A stretch of DNA of 26,927 nucleotides from UBA4055 sp036721445 (GCA_036721445.1 DAIMKZ010000022.1:1-26927); one strand, 5' to 3'. Shown: positions 16,783-25,680, counted from the first letter of the stretch. The notes: a model not told the origin generated them from the letters alone. Numbers and translations are program-made.

Positions 16783-17688
16783 TCACGCTCTTATTATTTT
16801 ATTAAGCACATCGCGCATTGATACTACTCCGACGACCTTATCATTCTCATCTATCACGGTGAGATACTGCTGATGCTCTTTCTTAAAAACAAACCCGAGC
16901 TCCACTATACTTGCATCTTCTCTGATGATCCTTTTTTTCCCCTTATTAGCCGGAATATAAATGTCTTTAACAAGGACATCGTTCTCTTTATTGATAAACT
17001 CCTCAAAGGATCTCAGCTTATTGAGAAAAGATATATTGTGCATTAAGAATAAATATGAAGGATAAGCGATATCGAGTATATCGAGCAGGTCAAGCTTTCC
17101 GAGATACTCATTTTTTTCGTTAACTACAGGCATGAACTTGAGATTCTTAAGCTTCATAATATTCAAAACATGAGAAACAGTCTGCTCCGGTTTCGCAAAG
17201 AATATTTCTTTGCTCATGATCTCAGCCACAGTAACATCTTCTTCGAGCTTGATGTTAGAATCTTTTATTATCTTCATAACATCTTCTGTTTCTTTAGATT
17301 CAGAAAGCTTTGCACTGCTCTCCTTGATGATCCTGACCAGACCCGCAAGTGCTTTAAGATAGCTGTTTGAACCTGTATTGCTGGTAGTTATAAAGAAAAA
17401 GAAATCGGCTTTACCGCCGGAAAATTCGATCTTGTTTTTTGTTTTTATTATCAGGAAAATGAGATCATTAAAATTATCCAGCCTGCAGTGAGGAAGCGCG
17501 AACCTATCCTCGAATATATCGTATCCAAGATCATATCTTTTCATAAACGAGTTATACACTTCATCCCTGGAAAGTGTGAACTGCTCCGAGATAATATTCG
17601 AAGCTTTCATGAACAGATCTTCAGCTGAATGTATCTTGTCATCGTTCAGTATGATCTGCTCTTCATGAATAAAGCTGGAAAGTTTCAT
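16783..17688 (-). CDS. PTS EIIA-like domain fused to paired CBS domains
   Basis: 301 residues, soluble. Residues 1-145 form an EIIA-type domain with the phosphorylatable His67 in RFALPHCR. Residues about 158-210 and 239-301 form a CBS pair (VAEIMSKEIFFAKPEQTVSHVL ... VVGVVSMRDVLNKII), which usually binds adenosine nucleotides. The protein therefore appears to read both phosphoryl flow and energy state. It heads the operon and is coupled to the permease that follows, so regulation of that permease or of the EIIA-fused antiporter is the likely role. No EI, HPr or sugar EIIC genes are in view. An AAGGCGGG ribosome site fits the start. Confidence 0.88.
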   Translation of the reverse strand: MKLSSFIHEEQIILNDDKIHSAEDLFMKASNIISEQFTLSRDEVYNSFMKRYDLGYDIFEDRFALPHCRLDNFNDLIFLIIKTKNKIEFSGGKADFFFFITTSNTGSNSYLKALAGLVRIIKESSAKLSESKETEDVMKIIKDSNIKLEEDVTVAEIMSKEIFFAKPEQTVSHVLNIMKLKNLKFMPVVNEKNEYLGKLDLLDILDIAYPSYLFLMHNISFLNKLRSFEEFINKENDVLVKDIYIPANKGKKRIIREDASIVELGFVFKKEHQQYLTVIDENDKVVGVVSMRDVLNKIIRA

Positions 17689-17751
17689 ATACCCGCCTTA
17701 AAATTTAAAGTATACTATTTTAAATACTTTCAGTATAAATCTTCATGCGGG

Positions 17752-17780
17752 AATATAACACCTCCCGAGTTATAAGTCAA
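17752..17780 (-). promoter_or_regulatory. Sigma70-type promoter of the EIIA-CBS/permease operon
   Basis: On the minus strand: TTGACT, 17 bases, TATATT, a close match to the consensus. The start is predicted near 17745, about 57 bases before the ATG at 17688. The leader also holds an AAAGTAT...ATACTTT repeat (17707-17730). Confidence 0.65.
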
Positions 17781-17799
17781 TTTATATTCGGACAAAAAA

Positions 17800-17838
17800 G
17801 TGTATAAAACTTGAGCCTTTCCTCTGTGTTTTATACAC
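17800..17838. repeat. 11-bp perfect inverted repeat overlapping a terminator
   Basis: GTGTATAAAAC (17800-17810) and GTTTTATACAC (17828-17838) are exact reverse complements separated by 17 bases. The right arm shares three bases with the stem of the terminator at 17835-17870, so the two hairpins exclude one another. It lies about 20 bases upstream of the -35 box of the EIIA-CBS promoter and could also be a protein-binding operator. Confidence 0.6.
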
Positions 17839-17870
17839 AAAAAGGCGACTATAGCGTCGCCTTTTTGTGT
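17835..17870 (-). terminator. Rho-independent terminator of the formate operon
   Basis: A perfect 15-bp stem with a six-base loop: ACACAAAAAGGCGAC pairs with GTCGCCTTTTTGTGT. A/T runs within the stem let it act on either strand. It lies 55 bases past the focA stop and ends the FDH operon. Confidence 0.8.
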
Positions 17871-17924
17871 TCACATCGGGATTTTATTCAAACCAATGCT
17901 TACTTTGAAAATATTTCGGCTAAA

Positions 17925-18704
17925 TTACTTCTTTGGAACTGCGCACTTTCTGAAAACCATGTAATATATGAAGGCAACGAATCCTGCTCCGCCGACGATA
18001 TTACCTACTGTAGCCCAAAGTATGTTGTTGATCATTCCGCTCCAAGAAACTGTTTCAGGGCTTAAAACCATTCCCATAGGTATGAAATACATATTCGCAA
18101 CACTGTGCTCAAATCCTGAAGCGACGAACGCCATGATCGGGAAGAAAATTCCGAAGATCTTTCCAACTACATCGTGAGAAGCAAGTGCAAGCCAGACAGC
18201 CAGACATACAAGCCAGTTACACATTATCGCTCTGAAGAATACCTGCATAGAAGTCAAACCGACTTTTGCTTCAGCTATCTTAATAGCTTTTGTTGCGACC
18301 GCACCTGATACCAGACCGCTCTGAGACATGAACCATACAAGCAGTAATGATCCGATAAGGTTGGCAACATAAACGTAGAACCAGTATTCGAGCATTTTTG
18401 AGAATTTTGCTTCCCCTGCAAGAACCGACATGAATATCAGGTTATTGCCGGTAAAAAGCTCCGCACCGGCTATAACGACCAGCATAAGTCCTACGCTGAA
18501 TACTGATGCTCCCAAAAGCGTAGCCAGTCCCGGATCCTGAACAGTAGCGAATACTTTTGTTGCAAGCTGCGCTCCGAAAGCAATGAATGCTCCTGCGAGA
18601 ATTCCGAGTATCATTACCTGCATAATGCCAAGCTGACATTTTTTTACTCCAACCTGCGAAATTACGCTTTCAGCAATGTTGGCCGGGGCGTTGAAATTAG
18701 ACAT
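17925..18704 (-). CDS. focA: FocA-type formate/nitrite transporter
   Basis: Inner-membrane channel of the FNT family that moves formate (or nitrite) across the membrane. 259 residues with six predicted helices and both family signatures: FRAIMCNWLVCLAVWLA and SGFEHSVANMYFIPMGM (the filter His is in FEHSVANM). The N-terminal amphipathic segment (FNAPANIAESVISQVGVKK) is typical. It has a strong AAAGGAGAG ribosome site and lies 39 bases after the formate dehydrogenase stop. The context makes formate the obvious substrate. Direction, import for oxidation or export of formate made from CO2, is not decided by sequence. Confidence 0.94.
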   Translation of the reverse strand: MSNFNAPANIAESVISQVGVKKCQLGIMQVMILGILAGAFIAFGAQLATKVFATVQDPGLATLLGASVFSVGLMLVVIAGAELFTGNNLIFMSVLAGEAKFSKMLEYWFYVYVANLIGSLLLVWFMSQSGLVSGAVATKAIKIAEAKVGLTSMQVFFRAIMCNWLVCLAVWLALASHDVVGKIFGIFFPIMAFVASGFEHSVANMYFIPMGMVLSPETVSWSGMINNILWATVGNIVGGAGFVAFIYYMVFRKCAVPKK

Positions 18705-18743
18705 ACATCTCTCCTTTTTTTGTTTTAGGTTTTTCCTATTTGT

Positions 18744-21431
18744 TTAAGCTTTTTCCAGTTTGCATGCGCACACTTTGTATTCCGGTATTTTCGCTACGGG
18801 ATCGAGTGCGTTGTTCGTCAGAATGTTAGCAGGGGCTTCCCAGAAATGGAACGGAACATACGCTGTTCCTTTTGGAATTCTCTTCGTAACGAACGCTTTG
18901 GTGGTAATGCTGCCTCTTCTCGTAGTTACTTTAACCTGCTCACTGTTGCCCACGCCTATTCTTTCGGCGTCTTCAACGGCGATCATAACATGCGGTCCTG
19001 CCAGGTTGTTCAGACCCTGAGATTTCCTTGACATGGTTCCGGTATGGAAATGCTGCAGTATCCTTCCGGTCGTCAGGTATGTCGGATATTCATCATCAGG
19101 CATTTCTGCAGGTGCTCTGAAAGGTATAGCTGTCATAGTACCAAGACCTTTTGTGAACTTTCCGACATGAAGAACAGGTGTTCCGGGATGCTCTGTTGTC
19201 GGGCACGGCCAGTGAAGTCCCTTCCTTCCTATTCTTTCATATGTCATACCTGCATAGGATGGTGTAACCGATCTGATCTCTTCGAATATTTCTTCGGCGT
19301 TATTGAAATTCCACTCGAATCCCATCTTTTCCGCTATCATCTGATGGATCTCCCAATCGTGCTTAGCCGAACCGGGCGCTTTAACAGCGGGATCCAATTT
19401 CTGAACCCTTCTTTCTGTATTGGTGAAAGTACCTTCCTTCTCCGCATAGGTCGAAGCTGGAAGAACGACATCTGCAAGTTTAGCTGTTTCTGTAAGGAAA
19501 ATATCCTCAACAACAAGAAAATCAAGTTTCTTCAGCGCTTCTTCTGCATGGTGCAGATCAGGATCGGAGATCATCGGATTCTCGCCCATAATGTAAAAAG
19601 CCTTCATTTTACCTTCGTAGGCTTCATCGAAAGCCACTGTCATGGGTTTTCCGACCTTATTGCTCAGCTGAACATTCCAGAATTTCTCCATCTTTGCCTG
19701 AGCGTCAGCGTTAGCGACCTGCTGATACGCTGTATAAACATTGGGAAGTCCTCCCATGTCGCAGGCGCCCTGAACGTTCGACTGTCCTCTAAGCGGATTG
19801 ACCCCGCCTCCCGAAACGCCCATATTTCCGCAAAGCATCTGTAAGTTAGCAGTTGATTTAACATTATCAACTCCTGTGGTATGCTGAGTTATACCCATTG
19901 CATAGTACAAGGCGGCTACTTTTGCCTTTCCGAAGAGCTCAGCGATCTTCTCTAGAGTCTCGGCAGGGATACCGGATATTTTTTCCACATATTCAGGGGT
20001 GAAGTTTTCAACCTCATTTTTCAGAGCCTCGAAGCTCTCCGGATCAACCCTGTTCGCTATAAATTCTTTGTCTTCCCAACCGTTCTTCAGTATCAGGTGC
20101 ATCATTCCGTTAAGAACTGCTACATCCGTACCTGGTCTCTGACAGGCATAGATTTCCGCAAAATCCGCCATTTTTATCTTTTTAGGATCTATCACGATAA
20201 GTTTTGTTCTTCCCTCTTTTACCGCCTGTTTGATCCTGGCGGAAATAACCGGGTGCGCTTCTGAAGTGTCTGAACCTATTATAAGTGCGACATCAGAATC
20301 TTTCATTCCTTTAATGTCGTTGGTCATTGCTCCAGAACCGAATGCTGCGGCCAGACCGGCCACTGTTGAGCTGTGTCAGAGCCGCGCGCAGTGATCGACA
20401 TTATTGGTTCCGATCGCTGTCCTCATTAATTTCTGGAATGTGTAGTTCTCTTCATTCGTTACTTTAGCTGACGCGAGTCCCATGAATGAATCAGGTCCGA
20501 ATTCATCTTTTATAGCCTTGAATTTTGAAGCTACAAGTTCTATCGCCTCTTCCCACGAAGCCTCTCTGAACTCTCCGTTCTCCTTAATAAGCGGAGTCGT
20601 CAGCCTTTCCGGGTGACCTACGAAATCGAATCCGTACCTGCCTTTAACGCAGAGCATTCCGTTGTTTGTCGGAGAATCTTCAACGCCTTTTACTTTAACG
20701 ATCTTGTTGGTCCTTTCATCAACATGAAGTTCAAGCTTACAGCCTACGCCGCAATAAGGGCAGACTGTCTCGACCTTCTTAAGCTCCCATATTCTTCCTT
20801 TTCCGATGGCGTTCTTGTCAACGATCGCGCCTACCGGGCACATTTGCGAACATTCTCCGCACTGGACGCAGGTCGACTCTCCCATAGGAAGGTCGGTGTC
20901 AAAAACGATCTCAGTATGGTGGCCTCTGTGACCGAAGTCCAGCACCTGGTTTACGACGGTATTGTTACATGCCGCGACGCATCTTCCGCAGGAAATACAC
21001 TTGTTCCTCTCGACATAGATGAATTCCGATGATGTGTCGAATTCTCTGTTGATCTCTCCGTACTGAACTGAAGGTCTTTCAATTCCGAGGAAGTATGCCG
21101 CATCCTGAAGCTCGCAGTTCCCGTTCTGCTCGCAAGAAAGACAGTCGTGAGTTCCTGAAGAAAGCATTAGATCGATAACGAGTCTCTGGGCGTTCTTTAC
21201 TGTTTCAGAATCGGTGGTAATGACCATCCCGTCCCTGAGCTGAACTGAACAGGAGGTTTGAAGCCCTCTCATTCCTTCAACTTCGACGACGCAGGCTCTG
21301 CATTTGCCCGCTGCTCCGACTTTGTCGTGGTAGCAAAGATGCGGGATGTACATTCCATTGGCAAGCGCAGCCTGAAGGATCGTCTGACCTTCTTTGGCTT
21401 CGATGGTTCTGCCGTTAATGGTAATTTTCAT
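18744..21431 (-). CDS. fdhA: Selenocysteine-containing formate dehydrogenase alpha subunit (NAD-linked type)
   Basis: One 895-residue protein read through an in-frame UGA at 20376-20378, giving Sec352. The flanks read DHCARL-Sec-HSSTVAGLAA, the active-site pattern of selenium formate dehydrogenases, and a SECIS hairpin follows. The N-terminus is NuoG-like: a 2Fe-2S domain (Cys33, 44, 47, 61), a His95-Cys3 cluster (97, 100, 106), then two ferredoxin clusters (145-148-151-155; 188-191-194-198). The catalytic Fe4S4 motif follows at 224-227-231, then the molybdopterin domain and a C-terminal MGD-binding domain. It oxidises formate, or reduces CO2, at Mo or W and passes electrons to the NuoEF-like subunit 16 bases upstream. 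GCGGAGAAG is the ribosome site. Selenium machinery (selABC) must exist elsewhere. Without recoding, a search would wrongly report two genes. Confidence 0.95.
20347..20378 (-). promoter_or_regulatory. Bacterial SECIS element with its UGA codon
   Basis: After the UGA (20378-20376) come 12 bases, then GTGGCC, loop GGTCT, GGCCGC: a six-pair stem (one G-U) whose loop contains the GGUC that SelB recognises. The loop begins 18 bases after the UGA, the same distance as in E. coli fdhF. Confidence 0.88.
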
Positions 21432-21447
21432 TGTCTTCTCCGCTTTT

Positions 21448-23175
21448 TTATTTTATAAGTTTCTTGAATTCGTCCGTGAATTTTTCGTACATGGCTTTGA
21501 TCGGCATAGCAAAAGCCTGCCCTGTTGGACAAAGTGTTGAACCTCCTTCATTAACCGAAGCAAGTATTCTGACCATATTGTCAAGATCAACCTGTGTACC
21601 CTGTCCCTTAAGAAGCTTCTCAAGTATTTTAACTATAGTATAAGAACCTTCCTTGCACGGTGTACATTTTCCGCAGCTCTCGTGAGCGTAGAACCTGATA
21701 GTTCTGTAAGCAAGTTCCGGTATTGAGAATTCGTCGTTTATTACCATAACGCCGCCTGATCCGAGCATTGTTCCGTGTTTGATGCAGTTATCGTAATCCA
21801 TATTCAGCCCGTCGAGTTCGTCTGCTTTAAGGATGGGAACTGACAATCCTCCCACGATGACCCCTTTAAGTTTTCCTTTTACTCCGCCGGCTGCTTCAAG
21901 AAGTTTTCCAAAAGGAACGCCCATCGGGAATTCATAAACACCCGGTTTGTTCACATTGCCGCTGACTCCGAAGAGTTTGCAGCCTGTATTATTCTCGTAG
22001 CCCCATTTCTTGAAAGCTTCGGCTCCGTGCTCGATAATGAACGGCACACTGGCAAGGGTCTCGACATTGTTAACAATAGTCGGGCATCCGTAAAGACCTT
22101 CTACAGCAGGGAACGGAGGTTTCATTCTCGGCTGGCCTCTTTTACCTTCTATCGATTCAATAAGAGCGGTCTCCTCTCCGCAAACATAAGCTCCCGCACC
22201 TCGATGGACTATGATGTCAAAATCTACCATTTTCCCGTCAGCTTTTGATTCATTAACAGCTTTGTCAAGTATGTCTGCGATCCAGTCGAACTCACCCCTG
22301 ATGTATATGAATCCAAGTTTCGCTCCCAGCGCTCTTGCGGATATTATCATACCCTCGATCAGAAGATGAGGATCGTATTCCATTATCTGACGGTCTTTAA
22401 AAGTTCCCGGCTCGCCTTCATCCGCATTGCAGACCAGATAGACCGGTTTTCCCGTACCTTTTGCCAGAAAACCCCATTTCACTCCTGCCGGAAATCCTGC
22501 TCCGCCTCTGCCTCTGATAGTTGAGGCTTTAACTTCTCCGGTAATCGCCTGAGGTTCCATTTTCATTGCTTTATCAAGAGCTTTATATCCGCCGTTCTTT
22601 TTGTAAACATCGATCGAAGTCGCATTCTCTACCAGTCTGTTCTTCAGAAGGACATTACATTCCGTACCTCCGAAATACGGGGGTGTTTCAGGTTTTGGCA
22701 TAACGCCTTTTTTCAGCGAATCTAGAAGCGCTTTTGTTTTTTCTTCAGTCATATTCTCAAAATATACATCGTTTACCTGAATTACCGGACAGGTTCCGCA
22801 CGATGCCAGACATTCAACTTCGCTTAAAGTAAAAAGACCGTCCTCAGTCGTCTCACCCGGCTTTATTCCAAGTTCCTTTTTTATAAAATCGAGGATCTTT
22901 AAAGCTCCGGCAAGCGTAGCAGGGATATTAGTATCTACCTGAAGGTGGAATTTTCCTACAGGTTTTGTATTGTACATAGAATAATAAGTAGCCACACCGT
23001 AAGCTTTGCCGGAAGTTACTCCTACGAGCTTTGAAACTTCGTCCATGTCTTCTTTAGACAGATAATTTCCTCCGGCTTTTTGGGCCAGCATTAGAGCAGG
23101 CATAAGAGCGGATTCTTTCCACGGGTATCTTTCCTTCAGTTCGAGGATACTGTCTTTGACTTCCTTACTGATCAT
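21448..23175 (-). CDS. NuoE-NuoF fusion, NADH-binding subunit of formate dehydrogenase
   Basis: 575 residues. Residues 1-155 are a NuoE-type (24-kDa) thioredoxin-like domain, and 170-575 a NuoF (51-kDa) domain. NuoF features: FMN loop RGRGGAGFPAG (221-231), NADH/FMN segment CNADEGEPGTFKDR (249-262), GAGAYVCGEETALIESIEG, and 4Fe-4S ligands Cys501, 504, 507 and 549. It thus takes electrons from FdhA and reduces NAD+ (or the reverse). The NuoE part is unusual: the first ligand pair of its 2Fe-2S cluster is replaced by Asp81 and Ala86, while Cys122 and Cys126 remain, with an extra Cys129. No C-terminal ferredoxin domain as in HndC/HydB is present. AAGGGAG precedes the ATG; fdhA follows 16 bases later. 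Confidence 0.92.
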   Translation of the reverse strand: MISKEVKDSILELKERYPWKESALMPALMLAQKAGGNYLSKEDMDEVSKLVGVTSGKAYGVATYYSMYNTKPVGKFHLQVDTNIPATLAGALKILDFIKKELGIKPGETTEDGLFTLSEVECLASCGTCPVIQVNDVYFENMTEEKTKALLDSLKKGVMPKPETPPYFGGTECNVLLKNRLVENATSIDVYKKNGGYKALDKAMKMEPQAITGEVKASTIRGRGGAGFPAGVKWGFLAKGTGKPVYLVCNADEGEPGTFKDRQIMEYDPHLLIEGMIISARALGAKLGFIYIRGEFDWIADILDKAVNESKADGKMVDFDIIVHRGAGAYVCGEETALIESIEGKRGQPRMKPPFPAVEGLYGCPTIVNNVETLASVPFIIEHGAEAFKKWGYENNTGCKLFGVSGNVNKPGVYEFPMGVPFGKLLEAAGGVKGKLKGVIVGGLSVPILKADELDGLNMDYDNCIKHGTMLGSGGVMVINDEFSIPELAYRTIRFYAHESCGKCTPCKEGSYTIVKILEKLLKGQGTQVDLDNMVRILASVNEGGSTLCPTGQAFAMPIKAMYEKFTDEFKKLIK

Positions 23176-23220
23176 CTGCGATCTCCCTTCTATTTTTTAA
23201 TTTTTTTATCAATCTAAAAT

Positions 23221-23236
23221 TGTGAATTTTTTCACA
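23221..23236. promoter_or_regulatory. CRP/FNR-family type palindrome in the formate operon leader
   Basis: TGTGAATTTTTTCACA is a perfect TGTGA-N6-TCACA palindrome, the E. coli CRP half-site pattern. It lies about 12-27 bases downstream of the predicted start, a position that suits repression. A plain leader hairpin (6-bp stem, 4-base loop) is the alternative. Confidence 0.45.
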
Positions 23237-23253
23237 TATAAAAAAACAACTGA

Positions 23254-23282
23254 AAAATAGCTTCATTTTCTATGTTTGTCAA
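23254..23282 (-). promoter_or_regulatory. Sigma70-type promoter of the formate dehydrogenase operon
   Basis: On the minus strand: perfect TTGACA, 17 bases, TATTTT. The predicted start is near 23247, about 70 bases before the NuoEF ATG at 23175. Confidence 0.65.
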
Positions 23283-23305
23283 ACTTTAATTTTACTAACT
23301 TTTAA

Positions 23306-23333
23306 ATAAAAAAAGCCCGGAAAGCACCGGGCT
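23306..23333 (-). terminator. Rho-independent terminator after the lipoprotein gene
   Basis: AGCCCGG, six-base loop, CCGGGCT (23314-23333), followed on the minus strand by TTTTTTT. It separates the lipoprotein operon from the formate operon promoter. Confidence 0.85.
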
Positions 23334-23351
23334 ATTAATAAAATCCTAAGG

Positions 23352-24673
23352 TCATTTTTTAACTTCGGGTACAGGAACCTGGAATAATCCTCTCAAGTCT
23401 TCCGATGATGAGATCAGCTGTTCAACAAAGCTGTCCGCAGCAGTACCTTTATCAGCCCATATTTTCCACTGATATATTTCTCCCGGAACAAGTTGTGAAC
23501 TCGCAGTTCCGTCAAAATCGTATTGTACTTCAGTAACAGAGTCGTCGATATATCCGTGGTTAACTGTTCCGTCAGAGTTGAAACCTCCCCATACCCTGTT
23601 GCCGTTTATATCTCTCACTTCAATAAAATATTCTTTACTTGAAGGGTACGGAGTCCATCTGAAAACAGGTACAGCTGCAGTAGCGGAATCAGTAGTAAAA
23701 GCATATATAGAATCCGCCGGATTCGTTGGATATTCCAGCTTAATTGACCCGGTTACGCTGAAATTAAGAACCGAACCGCTGTCAGTCGGAAATGTAAGAT
23801 TCAGTCCTCCGGGATTCTTGAACAGCCAGTCAGGATCAAGAACGTATCCGTCATTTTCAAATGATGCCCATGCCTCAAAACTGCCGTCAGGGATACTATC
23901 CAGACTGTAATTACCCAAATTTTCATGAGTTCTTAATCCGGGGACTACATTTCCCGTCTTTGGATCTCTCAGGACAATGTCTACATCAAGAGTATCATTA
24001 GTAGCAAGGAACGTAACAGACCCTGAAATAGATGATCCGGCATATTTTTCGATCGAAACTGTCACGGAGTCGGATACAGAACCTGAACTTATATTGAGGT
24101 AACAACCGCCGTCTGTTTATATGCGGCTTTAAAGGATTCGATGTCGTAAGTGCCATAAGGAAGATTGTATATCACAAAATAACCGTCCGGTCCAGATATT
24201 CCCGAATATCTGTTCTGATCAGCTGTATTCTCGGCAATAAGAAGCACGTTGTTCACTTCAGGCACCACGCTGCCTTCTATATAACCGATATCGGTCAGGC
24301 CGTTCGAATACAACATTCTATTCTGTTCTGTAGTATCATATACAGCCACGAAAAAAGGTACCGGAGTCACATTCGGTGCAGGAGAAGGATCGTATCCCTG
24401 CGCTGTGACCTCAAGGTAATAGTTACCTTCTTCGAGCATAAAATAACAGATACCTTCGGCATCTGTAAGATCTCTTGTCACTGACTGCCCTGTCGCGGCT
24501 TCATATACTACTACGTTCGAGTTCGCGACTACAGAAGAATCAGTTTTGTCCATTACACTGACTTTTAAAATGGTGTCAGGTTTAGGTTTGGTCGGACTTT
24601 TATCGTCGTCTGAACACCCGAAATAAATCGCTGTAAGCAGTGCGATCACGATAAGATAAACTGATTTTTTCAT
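23352..24673 (-). pseudogene. Lipoprotein with carboxypeptidase-regulatory-like repeats, broken by a frameshift
   Basis: Two adjacent frames make one protein. The first (24673-24089, 194 residues) has a lipoprotein signal with lipobox IYFGC, then two beta-sandwich modules of the carboxypeptidase regulatory type (VMDKTDSSVVANSNVVVYE and YIEGSVVPEVNNVLLIA ... PYGTYDIESFKA). It stops right after KQTAVVTSI. The next frame is open from about 24114 (NISSGSVSDSVTVSIEKYAGSSISGSV) and runs to 23352, adding two more modules. The junction fits one continuous module read -1, so a 1-base gain or 2-base loss occurred near 24090-24115. No homopolymer is there, which makes a simple sequencing slip less likely but not excluded. 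It is probably a surface or periplasmic lipoprotein; the function is unknown. It starts by ATGA overlap with the gene before it. Confidence 0.75.
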
Positions 24674-25680
24674 AACTGACCTCTCATTGAATTTTTATCT
24701 TTCTGAATTATTTGTTTAGCTTTTTTCATCCTTTTTCTCAGAAATCCTATAAGTGCAAATATAAGTAAAATTCCTCCAATTGTCGAGGTTTCTTTTGCAT
24801 CATTTTCTTTATGGGTATTGTATGATGCGGCTGTTTCCTGCACTATTGTCCCGATCCTGTTTCCTATAGCAGTTTTTAACAGCTTTGGTAAATCCTCGTA
24901 ATGTGAAGCCGGTGACGGTTGTAGAATCCCTGTAATACTTTTTAACTTTCCTGGCCCTGAGTTCGGGTCGGCTACAAGAAATAAGGAATAATTTGAACCT
25001 TGTACGGGATAATAAGCTTTGGGTGTAAAACCTGTGCCATATCCGTCTATAAGTACGAATGCATCTTCCGGAATATTGATGCCGAATTCTGTTTGGGCAA
25101 AATTTATTATATCCGACAGTTTATTCTCAATTTCGGGATTTCTGACAGTTGAGAGAAGGTCTTTAAAATAAATGAGCCCCCCTTCATATTCATTTTTTGA
25201 CAGCCATGTTTCTCTTCCGTATATATCACTTTTTTTGAATAAAGGGGAAAGTACCCATATTCTGTCGGTTACATGTGCCAGAACTCTTTCTCTCAGTACC
25301 TGCTTCTCTTTTTCATCGTTCTCTGATACTGTTTGAAGCAGGATCGAATTACCCGACAGCACACGGCCTGCAGATATCACAGTTCCGACATATCCCCCGA
25401 TGAACTCATTACGGGCTTTAATATCCTCCATTCTGTAAGTTCTGTCGGTCGGTTTTGTTGTGTAGTAGGGCTTTTTAACGACCGTTCCGTATACAACTTT
25501 AGAAGTGTCGACAGATGCGTCTATCTCGACATACTTCTTTTCATCCCGGTTTAAATATGCCAATGCCTGGTCGAGAGTGATCTTTTCAGAATTTTCGGAG
25601 AGCGGTTTGTTTTCCGATCTCATTATCATTGACAAAATTATCATTATGATACCAATTACTAAAAGCGGCCATCTAAACAT
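24670..25680 (-). CDS. Unknown membrane protein with N- and C-terminal helices
   Basis: 336 residues that I do not recognise. A hydrophobic helix at 4-21 and another at about 300-317 (STIGGILLIFALIGFL), followed by a strongly basic tail (RKRMKKAKQIIQKDK), suggest that the roughly 275 residues between them lie outside the cytoplasmic membrane and the tail inside. The central domain has mixed strands and helices (EFIGGYVGTVISAGRVLSG; DAFVLIDGYGTGF). GGAGGAAATTT precedes the ATG. Its stop overlaps the start of the lipoprotein gene (ATGA), so the two are co-translated and may work together at the envelope. Confidence 0.8.
   Translation of the reverse strand: MFRWPLLVIGIIMIILSMIMRSENKPLSENSEKITLDQALAYLNRDEKKYVEIDASVDTSKVVYGTVVKKPYYTTKPTDRTYRMEDIKARNEFIGGYVGTVISAGRVLSGNSILLQTVSENDEKEKQVLRERVLAHVTDRIWVLSPLFKKSDIYGRETWLSKNEYEGGLIYFKDLLSTVRNPEIENKLSDIINFAQTEFGINIPEDAFVLIDGYGTGFTPKAYYPVQGSNYSLFLVADPNSGPGKLKSITGILQPSPASHYEDLPKLLKTAIGNRIGTIVQETAASYNTHKENDAKETSTIGGILLIFALIGFLRKRMKKAKQIIQKDKNSMRGQL

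Noticed and set aside
19044..19844. Long plus-strand ORF of 266 codons
   Set aside because: It is antisense to the conserved fdhA sequence and has no family features; it is a shadow.
18744..21431. Separate iron-sulfur subunit and formate dehydrogenase genes, or a pseudogene split by a stop
   Set aside because: The stop is a UGA at the Sec position with matching flanking residues and a SECIS hairpin, and both sides are in the same frame.
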